The notes under the pieces were generated by a model. The model saw nothing but the letters and a program-made list of their open reading frames with translations, was not told where the DNA came from and did no database searches. 64,000 nt of DNA from Gammaproteobacteria bacterium. GTDB taxonomy: Bacteria > Pseudomonadota > Gammaproteobacteria > JAKDMP01. The stretch lies in the NCBI GenBank assembly GCA_027018875.1, contig JALUYA010000047.1, positions 1 through 64,000 on the forward strand, read 5' to 3'. The position numbers and the translations under genes are program-made. Position 1 is the first letter of the stretch. Each line of letters begins with the position of its first letter. Of this stretch, positions 30,990-39,834 are shown piece by piece.

Positions 30990-33404
30990 TTAGTGCGCAG
31001 GCAGCAAGTCGGAGTACGATTTTACCTGATGCGAGTCGCCGGGGGGGTAATCGGATGCAGGCGGCTCTTTGACATAAGGTGAACGCACCAGGGCCTGCTC
31101 CAGCACCGCATCTATCCAGCGGACGGGCTCAATCTCCATCCCGGATTTTACGGTATCCGGCATTTCAACTAGGTTCTTGGCATTTTCCTCTGGAATCAAT
31201 ACCTTGGAAATCCCACCCCGCTGGGCGGCCAGCAGTTTCTCTTTCAGCCCGCCGATAGGGAGAACCTCTCCCCGCAGGGTGATCTCACCCGTCATCGCCA
31301 CATCGGCCCGAACGGGAATGCCCCGCAGCGCGGATACCAGCGCAACCACCATGCCGATGCCGGCGCTGGGGCCGTCTTTCGGGGTGGCGCCTTCGGGAAC
31401 ATGAATATGAAAATCATGCTTTTGAAAAACGCCTTGCGCAAGTCCCATGTCGGCCCCCCGACTCCGAACCACGGTAAGTGCCGCCTGCACGGACTCTTTC
31501 ATGACCTCCCCCAATTGCCCGGTATGCGTTAAATGGCCCTTTCCGGGAATGACGGCCGCCTCGATCCTGAGCAGTTCTCCCCCCACCTCGGTCCAGGCGA
31601 GCCCGACTACCTGCCCGACTTGATCCCGGGCCTCGGCCCGGCCATAACGATACCGCTCGACACCCAGTAGATCCGCCAACTGCGCCTGACCGACACGAAT
31701 GGGCGTGGCAATATTCGGATCCAGCGTCAGGCTCTTAACCGTCTTACGGCAAATTTTGGCGATCTCCCGTTCCAGGTTCCTCACCCCCGCTTCCCGCGTA
31801 TAAAGCCGGATAATGCCTTTAATGGCATCGTCTTCGACTTCAAGCTCCGTGCCTTTGAGGCCATTCAATTTCAGTTGCTTGGGCACCAGGTGGCGCCGGG
31901 CGATGACCCGTTTTTCCTCCTCGGTGTAGCCCGGAATCCGAATGACTTCCATCCTGTCGCGCAAGGCAGGCGGTATGTCCAACGTGTTGGCCGTGGCGAT
32001 AAAAAGAATTTCGGAAAGATCGAAATCCACCTCCAGGTAGTGATCGCTAAAGGCGTGGTTTTGCTCCGGATCCAGCACCTCCAGCAGCGCGGAAGAGGGA
32101 TCTCCCCGAAAGTCCATCGCCATTTTATCCACTTCATCTAGCAGAAAAAGCGGATTGTGCGTGCCCACCCGGGCCAATTTCTGAATGATCTTCCCGGGCA
32201 TGGAACCGATATAGGTGCGCCGATGGCCGCGGATTTCGGCCTCATCGCGCACCCCACCGAGAGAGATCCGCGTGAATTTTCGATGTGTGGCCCGGGCAAT
32301 ACTCTGCCCCAGGGAAGTCTTGCCGACACCCGGCGGACCAACCAGGCAGAGGATAGGGCCCCTCATTTTCCGTACCCGCTGGCCTACGGCCAGGTATTCG
32401 AGAATGCGTTCCTTGACCTTATCCAACCCGTAATGATCTTCTTCCAGAATGGCTCGGGCCCCTTCCAGGTCGCGCCGAACCCGATTCCGCCGATTCCAGG
32501 GCAGCTGAATCAACCAATCCAGGTAGTTCCTCAAAACGGTTGCCTCGGCCGACATCGGGGGCATTTGCCGCAATTTGACCAGCTCGGATTCGGCCCGGGT
32601 GCGAGCCTCCGCAGACATCCCGACCTGCTCGATCTTGTGTTTCAGTTCATCCAGATCGCTACCGCCTTCGTCGAGTTCACCCAACTCTTTTTGGATGGCC
32701 TTGATTTGCTCATTCAAATAATATTCTCGTTGGCTCTTCTCCATCTGCTGTTTGACCCGTCCGCGTATGCGGCGCTCGATCTGCAGAACATCTATTTCCC
32801 CTCCGGCAAATGCCATTACCTTTTCCAGGCGCTTACAGGCATCGAATTGCGCCAACAGATTCTGCTTGTCCTCCAGGCGCAGGTTCATGTGCGCGGCCAT
32901 GGTGTCCGCAAGCCGACTCAAGTCATGGATCTGACCCAGAGAGGTCAGGATCTCGCTGGGAACCTTGTTGCTCAGCTTCACGTACTGCTCGAAGATAGAC
33001 AGTGCGGCCCGCTGAAGTGCGATCGCATTTTCCGCAGCCACATCGGACTCGCCCACGACTTCCCTCACCACGGCACTGAAATAGTCGGTTTCCATTAAAT
33101 CTTCGATGGCGATACGGGCCAAGCCCTCAACGAGTACCTTGACCGTTCCGTCCGGCAATTTAAGCATCTGCAGGATATTGGCCATCGTGCCCACGCGATA
33201 CAAATCGTCACCGCTGGGTTCATCCAATTCAGCCTGTTTTTGAGCCAGCAAGACAATACGGCTGTCCCCCCCGGCACTGATGTCCAGGGCCTTAATGGAG
33301 GTTGGTCTGCCCACAAACAGGGGCATAACCATATGCGGGTACACCACGACATCACGTAGCGGCAAGACGGGTAGATTTTTTGGGGGCACGCCGGAGTCAC
33401 TCAT
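30990..33404 (-). CDS. lon: ATP-dependent protease Lon
   Basis: 804 residues, full length for LonA. The N-terminal substrate-binding domain (LPVLPLRDVVVYPHMVMPLFVGR) and coiled coil are followed by the AAA+ module (GPPGVGKTSLGQSIA, FLLDEVDKM) and the protease domain with the Ser-Lys dyad (GATPKDGPSAGIGM and GGLKEKLLAAQRGG). It is a cytoplasmic quality-control protease. It lies between clpX and hupB. The 118-nt clpX-lon gap leaves room for its own promoter, but I see no clear heat-shock promoter there. Confidence 0.98.
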   Translation of the reverse strand: MSDSGVPPKNLPVLPLRDVVVYPHMVMPLFVGRPTSIKALDISAGGDSRIVLLAQKQAELDEPSGDDLYRVGTMANILQMLKLPDGTVKVLVEGLARIAIEDLMETDYFSAVVREVVGESDVAAENAIALQRAALSIFEQYVKLSNKVPSEILTSLGQIHDLSRLADTMAAHMNLRLEDKQNLLAQFDACKRLEKVMAFAGGEIDVLQIERRIRGRVKQQMEKSQREYYLNEQIKAIQKELGELDEGGSDLDELKHKIEQVGMSAEARTRAESELVKLRQMPPMSAEATVLRNYLDWLIQLPWNRRNRVRRDLEGARAILEEDHYGLDKVKERILEYLAVGQRVRKMRGPILCLVGPPGVGKTSLGQSIARATHRKFTRISLGGVRDEAEIRGHRRTYIGSMPGKIIQKLARVGTHNPLFLLDEVDKMAMDFRGDPSSALLEVLDPEQNHAFSDHYLEVDFDLSEILFIATANTLDIPPALRDRMEVIRIPGYTEEEKRVIARRHLVPKQLKLNGLKGTELEVEDDAIKGIIRLYTREAGVRNLEREIAKICRKTVKSLTLDPNIATPIRVGQAQLADLLGVERYRYGRAEARDQVGQVVGLAWTEVGGELLRIEAAVIPGKGHLTHTGQLGEVMKESVQAALTVVRSRGADMGLAQGVFQKHDFHIHVPEGATPKDGPSAGIGMVVALVSALRGIPVRADVAMTGEITLRGEVLPIGGLKEKLLAAQRGGISKVLIPEENAKNLVEMPDTVKSGMEIEPVRWIDAVLEQALVRSPYVKEPPASDYPPGDSHQVKSYSDLLPAH

Positions 33405-33522
33405 GAACGCTTAACACCTGTTTACACAAACAATATATTGCAACCAGAATGGAGGCTGCGGTGACACCTTTCAAGTCGGAGTTCACCGATTCTTCAGGAG
33501 GCGGGTGGTTACCGCCGCATGA

Positions 33523-34803
33523 TCATTCCTCACTGGCGACCAAGCCTCGATCAGCCTGCTCGTACACAATATAGGGTTGTGTCTCGCCGCGAATGACTTT
33601 TTCATCAACTACCACCTTGGAAACTCCTTCCAGGGCCGGAAGCTCGTACATGCAGTCAAGCAATGCCCGCTCGAGAATGGTTCGCAGACCCCGGGCTCCG
33701 GTTTTTCGGGCCAGTGCCTGGCTGGCACACTCGTACAGCGATTCATTCCTAAACTCCAGGCCGGCACCTTCCATTTCAAAAAGGCGCTTGTACTGTTTCG
33801 TAAGGGCGTTTTTGGGCTCCACCAGGATGCGTACCAATGCCGCCTCATCGAGGGAGTCCAATATGGCGGTAACCGGAAGCCGACCGACAAATTCAGGGAT
33901 CAGCCCGTAGCGGATCAGATCCTCCGGTTCGACCCGACGTAAAACCCGGCTTTCCTCTTCGGCCTGGGCCTTGCCGGTTTTCACCTCGGCAACAAAACCG
34001 ATACCGGACTTTTCGGTACGAGCCCGAATCAACTTGTCAAGCCCGGCGAAAGCCCCCCCGGCAATGAACAGGATGTTGCGGCTGTCCACCTGCAGAAATT
34101 CCTGTTGCGGATGCTTGCGCCCCCCCTGAGGCGGCACCGAGGCCACCGTCCCCTCAATGAGCTTCAAAAGCGCCTGCTGCACTCCTTCCCCGGAAACATC
34201 CCGGGTAATCGACGGATTATCCGTCTTGCGTGAAAGCTTGTCTATCTCATCTATGTAAACAATTCCCTTCTGCGCTCTTTCCACATCGTAATCGCATCTT
34301 TGCAACAACTTCTGAATAATATTTTCAACGTCCTCTCCCACATAACCGGCCTCGGTCAACGTAGTGGCATCGGCAATGGTGAAGGGAACATTCAGAATCC
34401 GTGCCAAGGTCTCGGCAAGCAAGGTTTTGCCCGACCCCGTGGGACCGATCAAAAGAATGTTACTCTTGGAAAGTTCTACGTCATCCTTGCTGTTCTTGCT
34501 GTTTATGCGCTTGTAATGGTTATAGACCGCAACGGACAAAACCTTTTTTGCGTTCTCTTGCCCAATCACGTATTGATCAAGTATCGCCTTAATCTCCTGG
34601 GGTTTCGGAAGGCCCGGATCCCCCTCATCCGATCGGTTCTGCAGCTCCTCGCGAATAATTTCATTACACAGTTCCACGCATTCATTGCAAATATAAACCG
34701 ATGGACCGGCAATGAGTTTCTCAACCTCATGTTGGCTTTTGTTGCAAAACGAGCAAAAAAGCACCTTGCCGCCATCGCTCGCTCCACGCTTGTCTTCGCT
34801 CAT
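33523..34803 (-). CDS. clpX: ClpX, ATPase/unfoldase subunit of ClpXP
   Basis: 426 residues from the ATG at 34803 with GAGG 7 nt upstream (a GTG lies just before it). The N-terminal zinc-binding domain has [11 protein letters not shown]...[10 protein letters not shown] (four Cys). The AAA+ domain has [32 protein letters not shown] and the IGF-like loop region [11 protein letters not shown]. The sensor and C-terminal region [16 protein letters not shown] is intact. It unfolds ssrA-tagged and other substrates for ClpP. It lies 122 nt after clpP. Confidence 0.98.
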   Translation of the reverse strand: MSEDKRGASDGGKVLFCSFCNKSQHEVEKLIAGPSVYICNECVELCNEIIREELQNRSDEGDPGLPKPQEIKAILDQYVIGQENAKKVLSVAVYNHYKRINSKNSKDDVELSKSNILLIGPTGSGKTLLAETLARILNVPFTIADATTLTEAGYVGEDVENIIQKLLQRCDYDVERAQKGIVYIDEIDKLSRKTDNPSITRDVSGEGVQQALLKLIEGTVASVPPQGGRKHPQQEFLQVDSRNILFIAGGAFAGLDKLIRARTEKSGIGFVAEVKTGKAQAEEESRVLRRVEPEDLIRYGLIPEFVGRLPVTAILDSLDEAALVRILVEPKNALTKQYKRLFEMEGAGLEFRNESLYECASQALARKTGARGLRTILERALLDCMYELPALEGVSKVVVDEKVIRGETQPYIVYEQADRGLVASEE

Positions 34804-34925
34804 CACCTCACCTCATTTCGAGTGCATAGAGCCTCGTGCCTACTTTTAGCGCAGATGGCGGCCACAAAACAAGTCCCCCGGAAATACCCGCGGGATCGAA
34901 GGCGACGTGCTGCCTGCGTAAGATC

Positions 34926-35552
34926 TTATGCACCTCCGGCTCCCGGAAGTTCCGCCCGGTTCTCCAAAATAATATCGATCAACCCATACTCCAGTGCCTC
35001 ATCCGCCGCCATAAACCGGTCACGATCCGTATCTTCCCGCACCTGCTCGATCGACTTCCCGGTGTGGCGGGATAGAATCTTGTTCAATCGTTCACGAATC
35101 GCCAGGATTTCACGAGCATGAATCTCAAAATCGGCTGCCTGCCCCTGAAACCCGCCCAAGGGTTGGTGGATCATTATCCGCGAATGGGGCAAGCTGTACC
35201 TTTTATTCGCGGCGCCACCGGCAAGGAGCAAGGCTCCCATGCTGGCAGCCTGGCCCAGGCAGATCGTGGAGACATCTGATTTGACAAACTGCATGGTGTC
35301 GTAAATCGACAGGCCCGCCGTCACCGAGCCCCCGGGGGAATTGATATACAGGCTGATATCCTTGTCCGGGTTTTCCGATTCCAGGAACAGTAACTGGGCC
35401 ACAACCAGGTTAGCCAAATGGTCCTCGATGGCGCCGACGACAAAAATCACCCGCTCCTTCAGCAGCCGCGAATAAATATCGTAGGCCCGTTCTCCCCGGG
35501 CGGTTTGCTCGACAACGATGGGAACCAGCCCCTGGGCGGAAATATCACTCAT
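34926..35552 (-). CDS. clpP: ClpP, proteolytic subunit
   Basis: 208 residues from the ATG at 35552 (AGAGG 9 nt upstream, overlapping the tig stop by 8 nt). The open frame reaches 35621, but this start gives a normal N-terminus, [20 protein letters not shown]. The catalytic triad is visible: Ser in [11 protein letters not shown], His in [13 protein letters not shown], Asp in DTDRDRFM. It forms the tetradecameric serine protease with ClpX or ClpA. Confidence 0.97.
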   Translation of the reverse strand: MSDISAQGLVPIVVEQTARGERAYDIYSRLLKERVIFVVGAIEDHLANLVVAQLLFLESENPDKDISLYINSPGGSVTAGLSIYDTMQFVKSDVSTICLGQAASMGALLLAGGAANKRYSLPHSRIMIHQPLGGFQGQAADFEIHAREILAIRERLNKILSRHTGKSIEQVREDTDRDRFMAADEALEYGLIDIILENRAELPGAGGA

Positions 35553-36876
35553 TTGCGGCATCCTCTTCTTGCTGTGCTGATGGTTCCATAAAGTCAAAAA
35601 ACTTTTGGGGTTGATCTTCAAAAGTAGCCTGCTCCAGTAGCTGGTCGTAAACCATATCCTCGAGGATCATCGCCTCGATACCGCGCATGGCCTCCTTGTC
35701 CCCGCGCATGGCCCGGGCCCGTGCCTGCGGGTTTTCCGACTGGGCACTGAGTTCGGCGATACGGCTCTCGACCCGGGCGGGATCGGGCCGAAGCGCCCTG
35801 CGTTCAATCAGTCGCGACAGGATCAAGCCCAGCCGCACCCGTCTTTCGGCCTCTTCCTGGTAGGGTTCCCGGGGCAATTGGGGCGTTTGCGCGGCATCGG
35901 GCGCAATCCCCAGCCGCCGCAGGGTACTCCGCTGCTGGCGCGTGATCTCCTGCTCCACCAGGGCCTTGGGAACGGCGATAGGGTTGGCGGCGATAAGTTG
36001 CTCCCCAATCTGCTTAACCAGATCCGAGCGGACGCGCTCGTCCAGCTCGGCAGCCATATTTTCGCGCACCTTCTCGCGCAGCGTATCGAGGCCTCCCTCG
36101 GTCACGCCGAAGCTCCGAGCAAACTCATCGTCCAGTTCGGGCAACACGCGTTCCTCGACCCGCTGCGCCGTGATATCGAAATGTACCGGACGCCCCGCCA
36201 ACTCGGGTTTGTGATAATCTTTCGGAAATTCAAGATCCAACGTACGCTTCTCGGCGGCACGAATGCCCTCGAGCCCCTGTTCGAACCCCGGAATCAGCTC
36301 GCCGGCACCCAAGGTAACGGCCATTCCGGTGGCGGCATTCCCATCGAAGGGCTCGTTGTCTATTGTCCCCTCAAAGTCAATAATGACCTGATCGCCTTGG
36401 CGTGCGGGCCGCTCCACCGGTTTCCATTCACCCCGCTGTTGGCGTAGCCTCTCGATAACGACGGCCACATCGTCCGGGGTGATCTCCACCTGGGGCCGTA
36501 GCAAACGGATGGAGTCTTCATCCGCGAGCTCGAATTCGGGAAATATTTCGAACTCCGCGGTAAAGGTGTAATCGCCGCCGGCACCCGTTTCACCACCGAT
36601 CAACCGCGGCAGATCGACTGGAGACAGTTTTTCCTGGGTGATGGCTTCCGCGTAATGAATGCGCATCAACTCGTCGACGACCTCCTCCTTGACGGAAGCT
36701 CCATAGCGTTGCCGGACCACCCTGGCGGGCGCTTTTCCCGGCCTGAATCCCTTGATCCTCGATTTTTTTCCCAGATCTTCCAGGCGTCGGTTCATCTCGA
36801 CCGAGATGCGCTCGGCCGGGATCGTAACCACGATGCGACGCTCCAGGGCGCCTTTTTCTTCAACTGTTACTTGCAT
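35545..36876 (-). CDS. tig: Trigger factor, ribosome-associated chaperone
   Basis: 443 residues. The ribosome-binding signature [17 protein letters not shown] lies near residues 44-60. A central FKBP-like PPIase domain ([19 protein letters not shown]..., near 155-240) and a helical C-terminal chaperone domain follow. The size matches the family. It is first in the tig-clpP-clpX-lon-hupB-ppiD series, and its stop overlaps clpP. Confidence 0.97.
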   Translation of the reverse strand: MQVTVEEKGALERRIVVTIPAERISVEMNRRLEDLGKKSRIKGFRPGKAPARVVRQRYGASVKEEVVDELMRIHYAEAITQEKLSPVDLPRLIGGETGAGGDYTFTAEFEIFPEFELADEDSIRLLRPQVEITPDDVAVVIERLRQQRGEWKPVERPARQGDQVIIDFEGTIDNEPFDGNAATGMAVTLGAGELIPGFEQGLEGIRAAEKRTLDLEFPKDYHKPELAGRPVHFDITAQRVEERVLPELDDEFARSFGVTEGGLDTLREKVRENMAAELDERVRSDLVKQIGEQLIAANPIAVPKALVEQEITRQQRSTLRRLGIAPDAAQTPQLPREPYQEEAERRVRLGLILSRLIERRALRPDPARVESRIAELSAQSENPQARARAMRGDKEAMRGIEAMILEDMVYDQLLEQATFEDQPQKFFDFMEPSAQQEEDAANE

Positions 36877-36910
36877 GTTTCCCCTTTGGCTGACGGGCGA
36901 GAATCTTTTC

Positions 36911-36999
36911 TGGTGCGAAAGGAGAGACTCGAACTCTCACGGGGGGATGCCCCACCGGCTCCTAAGGCCGACGCGTCTACCGGTTCCGCCACTTTCGCT
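36911..36999 (-). tRNA. tRNA-Leu (TAG)
   Basis: 89 nt including CCA, with the long variable arm of a class II tRNA (GGTGGGGCATCCCCCCG). The minus strand starts GCGAAAGTGGCGGAACCGG, with anticodon loop CTTAGGA (TAG), T-arm AGTTCGAGTCT and end CTTTCGCACCA. It lies 34 nt upstream of tig. Confidence 0.97.
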
Positions 37000-37025
37000 A
37001 TCCGCATATACGAACCCAGTACACT

Positions 37026-37031
37026 ATTATA
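37026..37031 (-). promoter_or_regulatory. Perfect -10 box for tRNA-Leu
   Basis: TATAAT on the minus strand, 27 nt before the tRNA-Leu 5' end. No good -35 hexamer lies at the right distance. tRNA-Leu and possibly tig would be served by it. Confidence 0.55.
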
Positions 37032-37048
37032 CTGAGATCAGGTTAATT

Positions 37049-37077
37049 GGTTAGCGCGCCTACAAGGCGCGCTAACC
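37049..37077. repeat. Perfect 12-bp hairpin upstream of tRNA-Leu
   Basis: GGTTAGCGCGCC - TACAA - GGCGCGCTAACC, 12 perfect pairs with a 5-nt loop and no T-run on either strand. It lies 18 nt upstream of the -10 box. It could block read-through from the aminotransferase gene or be an operator-like palindrome. Confidence 0.75.
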
Positions 37078-37264
37078 CCCATGCCGATTGCGCAGGGTGA
37101 AGGTAAAAACAAATGCCCGCGCCATCACCCGGAAAGGTTATCTCCATTCTTCAGTACCCTGTTCGCGAGTTCCGCTCTGCATCGAGAAAAGAGGACACCC
37201 GCTCCGCTACGAACCCGCGAGTGGGGATCCCGCAACCCCTCCGGGTTTGGGGATGCAATACGGG

Positions 37265-37295
37265 AAAAGGGCACCGCTCACGGGATCCGGTGCCC
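37265..37295 (-). terminator. Candidate terminator of the class III aminotransferase gene
   Basis: On the minus strand GGGCACCG - 11 nt - CGGTGCCC is followed by TTTT, 54 nt after the gene's stop. The rest of the 37081-37348 interval holds no gene I can support. Confidence 0.6.
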
Positions 37296-37348
37296 ACGGG
37301 AAGATCCGTGCAGCCCGCTTCCCGGCGGCGGCCGGAATACAAGAAGGG

Positions 37349-38836
37349 CTATCCCGCTATCCGCGGGCCATTCAGAACCGCATCCCGGGTCGCCTCGACG
37401 AGCAGATCCACCTCGTCCGAGGTGACGCCGAAGTGCGGCGTATAACGCAGCGAATGCCTCCCGCCGTGGATGATTCCGATGCCATGCCGACGCAAATAAT
37501 CCTCGATGGAATTCGCTCCGAAAACCTTGAACTCCGGTGCCAACTCGCAGCTGAACAACAACCCGGTTCCCTGTACCCGGCGAACGAGACCGTTTGTCGC
37601 GGCAACCAGGGTCGACAGTTTGCGCACGAACTCGCGGCCCCGTTGCCGGATGTTTTCCCGCAGCTCGGGCGTTACGGCATCCAGTACCGCCACGGCAACA
37701 TCCATGGCCCGGGGATTGGCGGTCATGGTATTCCCATAGATGCCTTTCCGATACAAGCCGGCCGCGCGCTCCCCCAGGGCCAACACGGAAAGAGGGTATT
37801 GCCCGGCATTGAGGGCCTTGGAGTAGGTCTCCATATCCGGGGCTTCCTCTTTTTCGAACCCGGGATAATCGACGATCGACAATACTCCCTGGGCACGCAA
37901 TCCCGCCTGGATGGAATCGACCAGAAGCAAGCCGCCATGGTCCCGCGTCAATTCCCGGGCCAGGCGATAGAACTCGGGCGTAATCGCCTGGCCGGGGTTG
38001 CCCTCCCCCATCACCGGCTCCAGGAAGAAGGCCTCCAGAAACACCCCCTCGCTCGCGGCCCGATTGAACACGGCCCGCAGCCCGGCAAGGTCATTGGGCG
38101 CGACGGACCATAAATCGTCCGCATCCCGAAAACTGGCAAGATACTTACGATAGGTATCCCGGCTCGAATCGGAAAACCGCGCCGGGCGGGCGGTGCGCCC
38201 ATGGAAACTTCCGGCCAGGGAAAGATGCTTGATTTGGCGGCCGGCATAGCGGGCGCCCGGATCGGTTAGCAGCTTGGCATTGACATCCGAGATTCGTGCG
38301 GCGACGGTCACCGCCTCCGAACCACTGTTCATGGCCACAAAGCGGGCAAACGGGCAGCCCCCCAGCGTGTGACCGATCTCCCGCTGCAGTGCCCGGACCA
38401 GCCGCAACTGGGAATAGTTGGCCGTCATGATATTGGCCATGACGTGGGGGCGGCTCATCGCCGTGATTACGGATTCGGGCACATGCCCCAGACCCAGCAT
38501 GCCGTAGCCCTCATTATCATGGATCACGGCCCCGGCAACCGTCACCATCCAAGTCCCACGAGCCGCCAGCGGCACGTACGGGTTGACCGCATCATCGGGA
38601 TAGAAATTCACGAACCCGGCCTGTATCGCCGCAATCTGCTCGCTTTCATCCTTGCCGATCAAATCGGGAAAATCCGCTTCGAGCACGGCCAGCTGACGTT
38701 CCGCGGCGGCCACGGCCTTGCCGAGATTCGGGTCGCGCTGCGCAAACCGCTCGATAACGGCATCGGACAAGCCCTGGGCACAGGGCCGTCCCGTACGGGA
38801 GCGGATACGCTCAAGCGCGGCGAGAATGTCACTCAT
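37349..38836 (-). CDS. Class III PLP-dependent aminotransferase (lysine/ornithine-type fold)
   Basis: 495 residues, longer than a standard ornithine or acetylornithine aminotransferase (~400) because of a ~90-residue N-terminal extension. ARFVAMNSGSEAVTVAARI is the substrate/PLP phosphate motif, SLAGSFHGRTARPARFSDSS the pyridine-stacking region, LLLVDSIQAGLRAQG the Asp that contacts PLP nitrogen, and METYSKALNAGQYPLSVLAL carries the PLP-lysine. Substrate unknown; lysine 6-aminotransferase-like enzymes are of similar size. Monocistronic, with a terminator downstream. Confidence 0.85.
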   Translation of the reverse strand: MSDILAALERIRSRTGRPCAQGLSDAVIERFAQRDPNLGKAVAAAERQLAVLEADFPDLIGKDESEQIAAIQAGFVNFYPDDAVNPYVPLAARGTWMVTVAGAVIHDNEGYGMLGLGHVPESVITAMSRPHVMANIMTANYSQLRLVRALQREIGHTLGGCPFARFVAMNSGSEAVTVAARISDVNAKLLTDPGARYAGRQIKHLSLAGSFHGRTARPARFSDSSRDTYRKYLASFRDADDLWSVAPNDLAGLRAVFNRAASEGVFLEAFFLEPVMGEGNPGQAITPEFYRLARELTRDHGGLLLVDSIQAGLRAQGVLSIVDYPGFEKEEAPDMETYSKALNAGQYPLSVLALGERAAGLYRKGIYGNTMTANPRAMDVAVAVLDAVTPELRENIRQRGREFVRKLSTLVAATNGLVRRVQGTGLLFSCELAPEFKVFGANSIEDYLRRHGIGIIHGGRHSLRYTPHFGVTSDEVDLLVEATRDAVLNGPRIAG

Positions 38837-39022
38837 GGCAGACCTCCAGGATTACCACGCCAGGCGAGCCATATACGCAATGACGTGAATCGATTATTGA
38901 ATTGATCATTTTACCAGCTAAACCCTTGCCGCAGGATTGGAACGGTGGCCGGGGTAAATTCAGCGTGTCCGAGTGATCCGGTGCCTGAACTGCGCAAGAT
39001 GGGTGGCCTGAGGCCGGCGGGC

Positions 39023-39634
39023 CTATTCCCCTGAATCGCGGAACCGGCCTGCCGATAAACCGGAATAGTCCGGTTCGTTACCCCGCCGCCACTTGATGTT
39101 ACATCCCAGGCTTGGGCGCTGCTGCGCCGGCGGCGGCTCCCCGGCGAGAAGCGCATCCGCCGCGCCGCGCAGGCTATTGCCGCTCACGGGAACGCCGTTG
39201 CCGGGCCTCGCCCCGTCGAACTCTCCCCGGTAAAACAGCTTCCCACTCGCATCGAACAGAAACAGATCCGGGGTACAGGCCGCGGAAAACGCCCGCGCCA
39301 CCGCCTGGGTTTCGTCGTAGAGGTAGGGAAAATCGAAGCCCTGGCGGCGCACGACCGCCCGCATATGCTCCGGGGCATCCTCCGGATAGGCGGCCACATC
39401 ATTCGACATGATCGCCACCACGCCGATGCCCCGGGGAAGGTAGGCCCGGGCAAAGTCGGCGAAAGCACCCCGCATCAGCTTGACATACGGACAATGGTTG
39501 CTCAGAAAGGCTACCACCAGACCTTTGTCACCCATCAATTCCGCCACGGAACAGATCCGGCCATCGCGTGAATCCGGCAGGGTAAATTCCGGTATCGGTG
39601 TGCCGATCCGGATCATGGTTGAAGCAGTTTCCAT
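39023..39634 (-). CDS. Thioredoxin-fold (AhpC/TSA-like, PRX-like 1) protein
   Basis: 203 residues from the ATG at 39634 (AGGGGG upstream); the open frame to 39796 adds an Arg/Ala-rich stretch unlike the family. IPEFTLPDSRDGRICSVAEL and GLVVAFLSNHCPYVKLMRGAF are typical of the peroxiredoxin-like group with a single 'NHCPYVK' Cys. ACTPDLFLFDASGKLFYRGEFD follows. It has one conserved Cys rather than CxxC, so it is not a classical thioredoxin. No signal peptide, so cytoplasmic. Redox partner unknown. The 186 nt between this gene and 38836 hold no feature I recognise. Confidence 0.83.
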   Translation of the reverse strand: METASTMIRIGTPIPEFTLPDSRDGRICSVAELMGDKGLVVAFLSNHCPYVKLMRGAFADFARAYLPRGIGVVAIMSNDVAAYPEDAPEHMRAVVRRQGFDFPYLYDETQAVARAFSAACTPDLFLFDASGKLFYRGEFDGARPGNGVPVSGNSLRGAADALLAGEPPPAQQRPSLGCNIKWRRGNEPDYSGLSAGRFRDSGE

Positions 39635-39834
39635 GCCGCGAAGACCCCCTTTCCCAAAGCCCCTACCATAGTACCAAGCCTGCGGGGCAGCGCGCGGCCG
39701 CCCCCGCCGGATGATATTTCCCATTCTCCGGGCCGCGCCGAGCGCCGCGTCCCGAGCAGGCCCCGACTCCAGCGCCGCCGCGAGCGACGGCGTCACCTTC
39801 CAGGGTAACCGCAGATTGGTATCGGAGACAAGGG

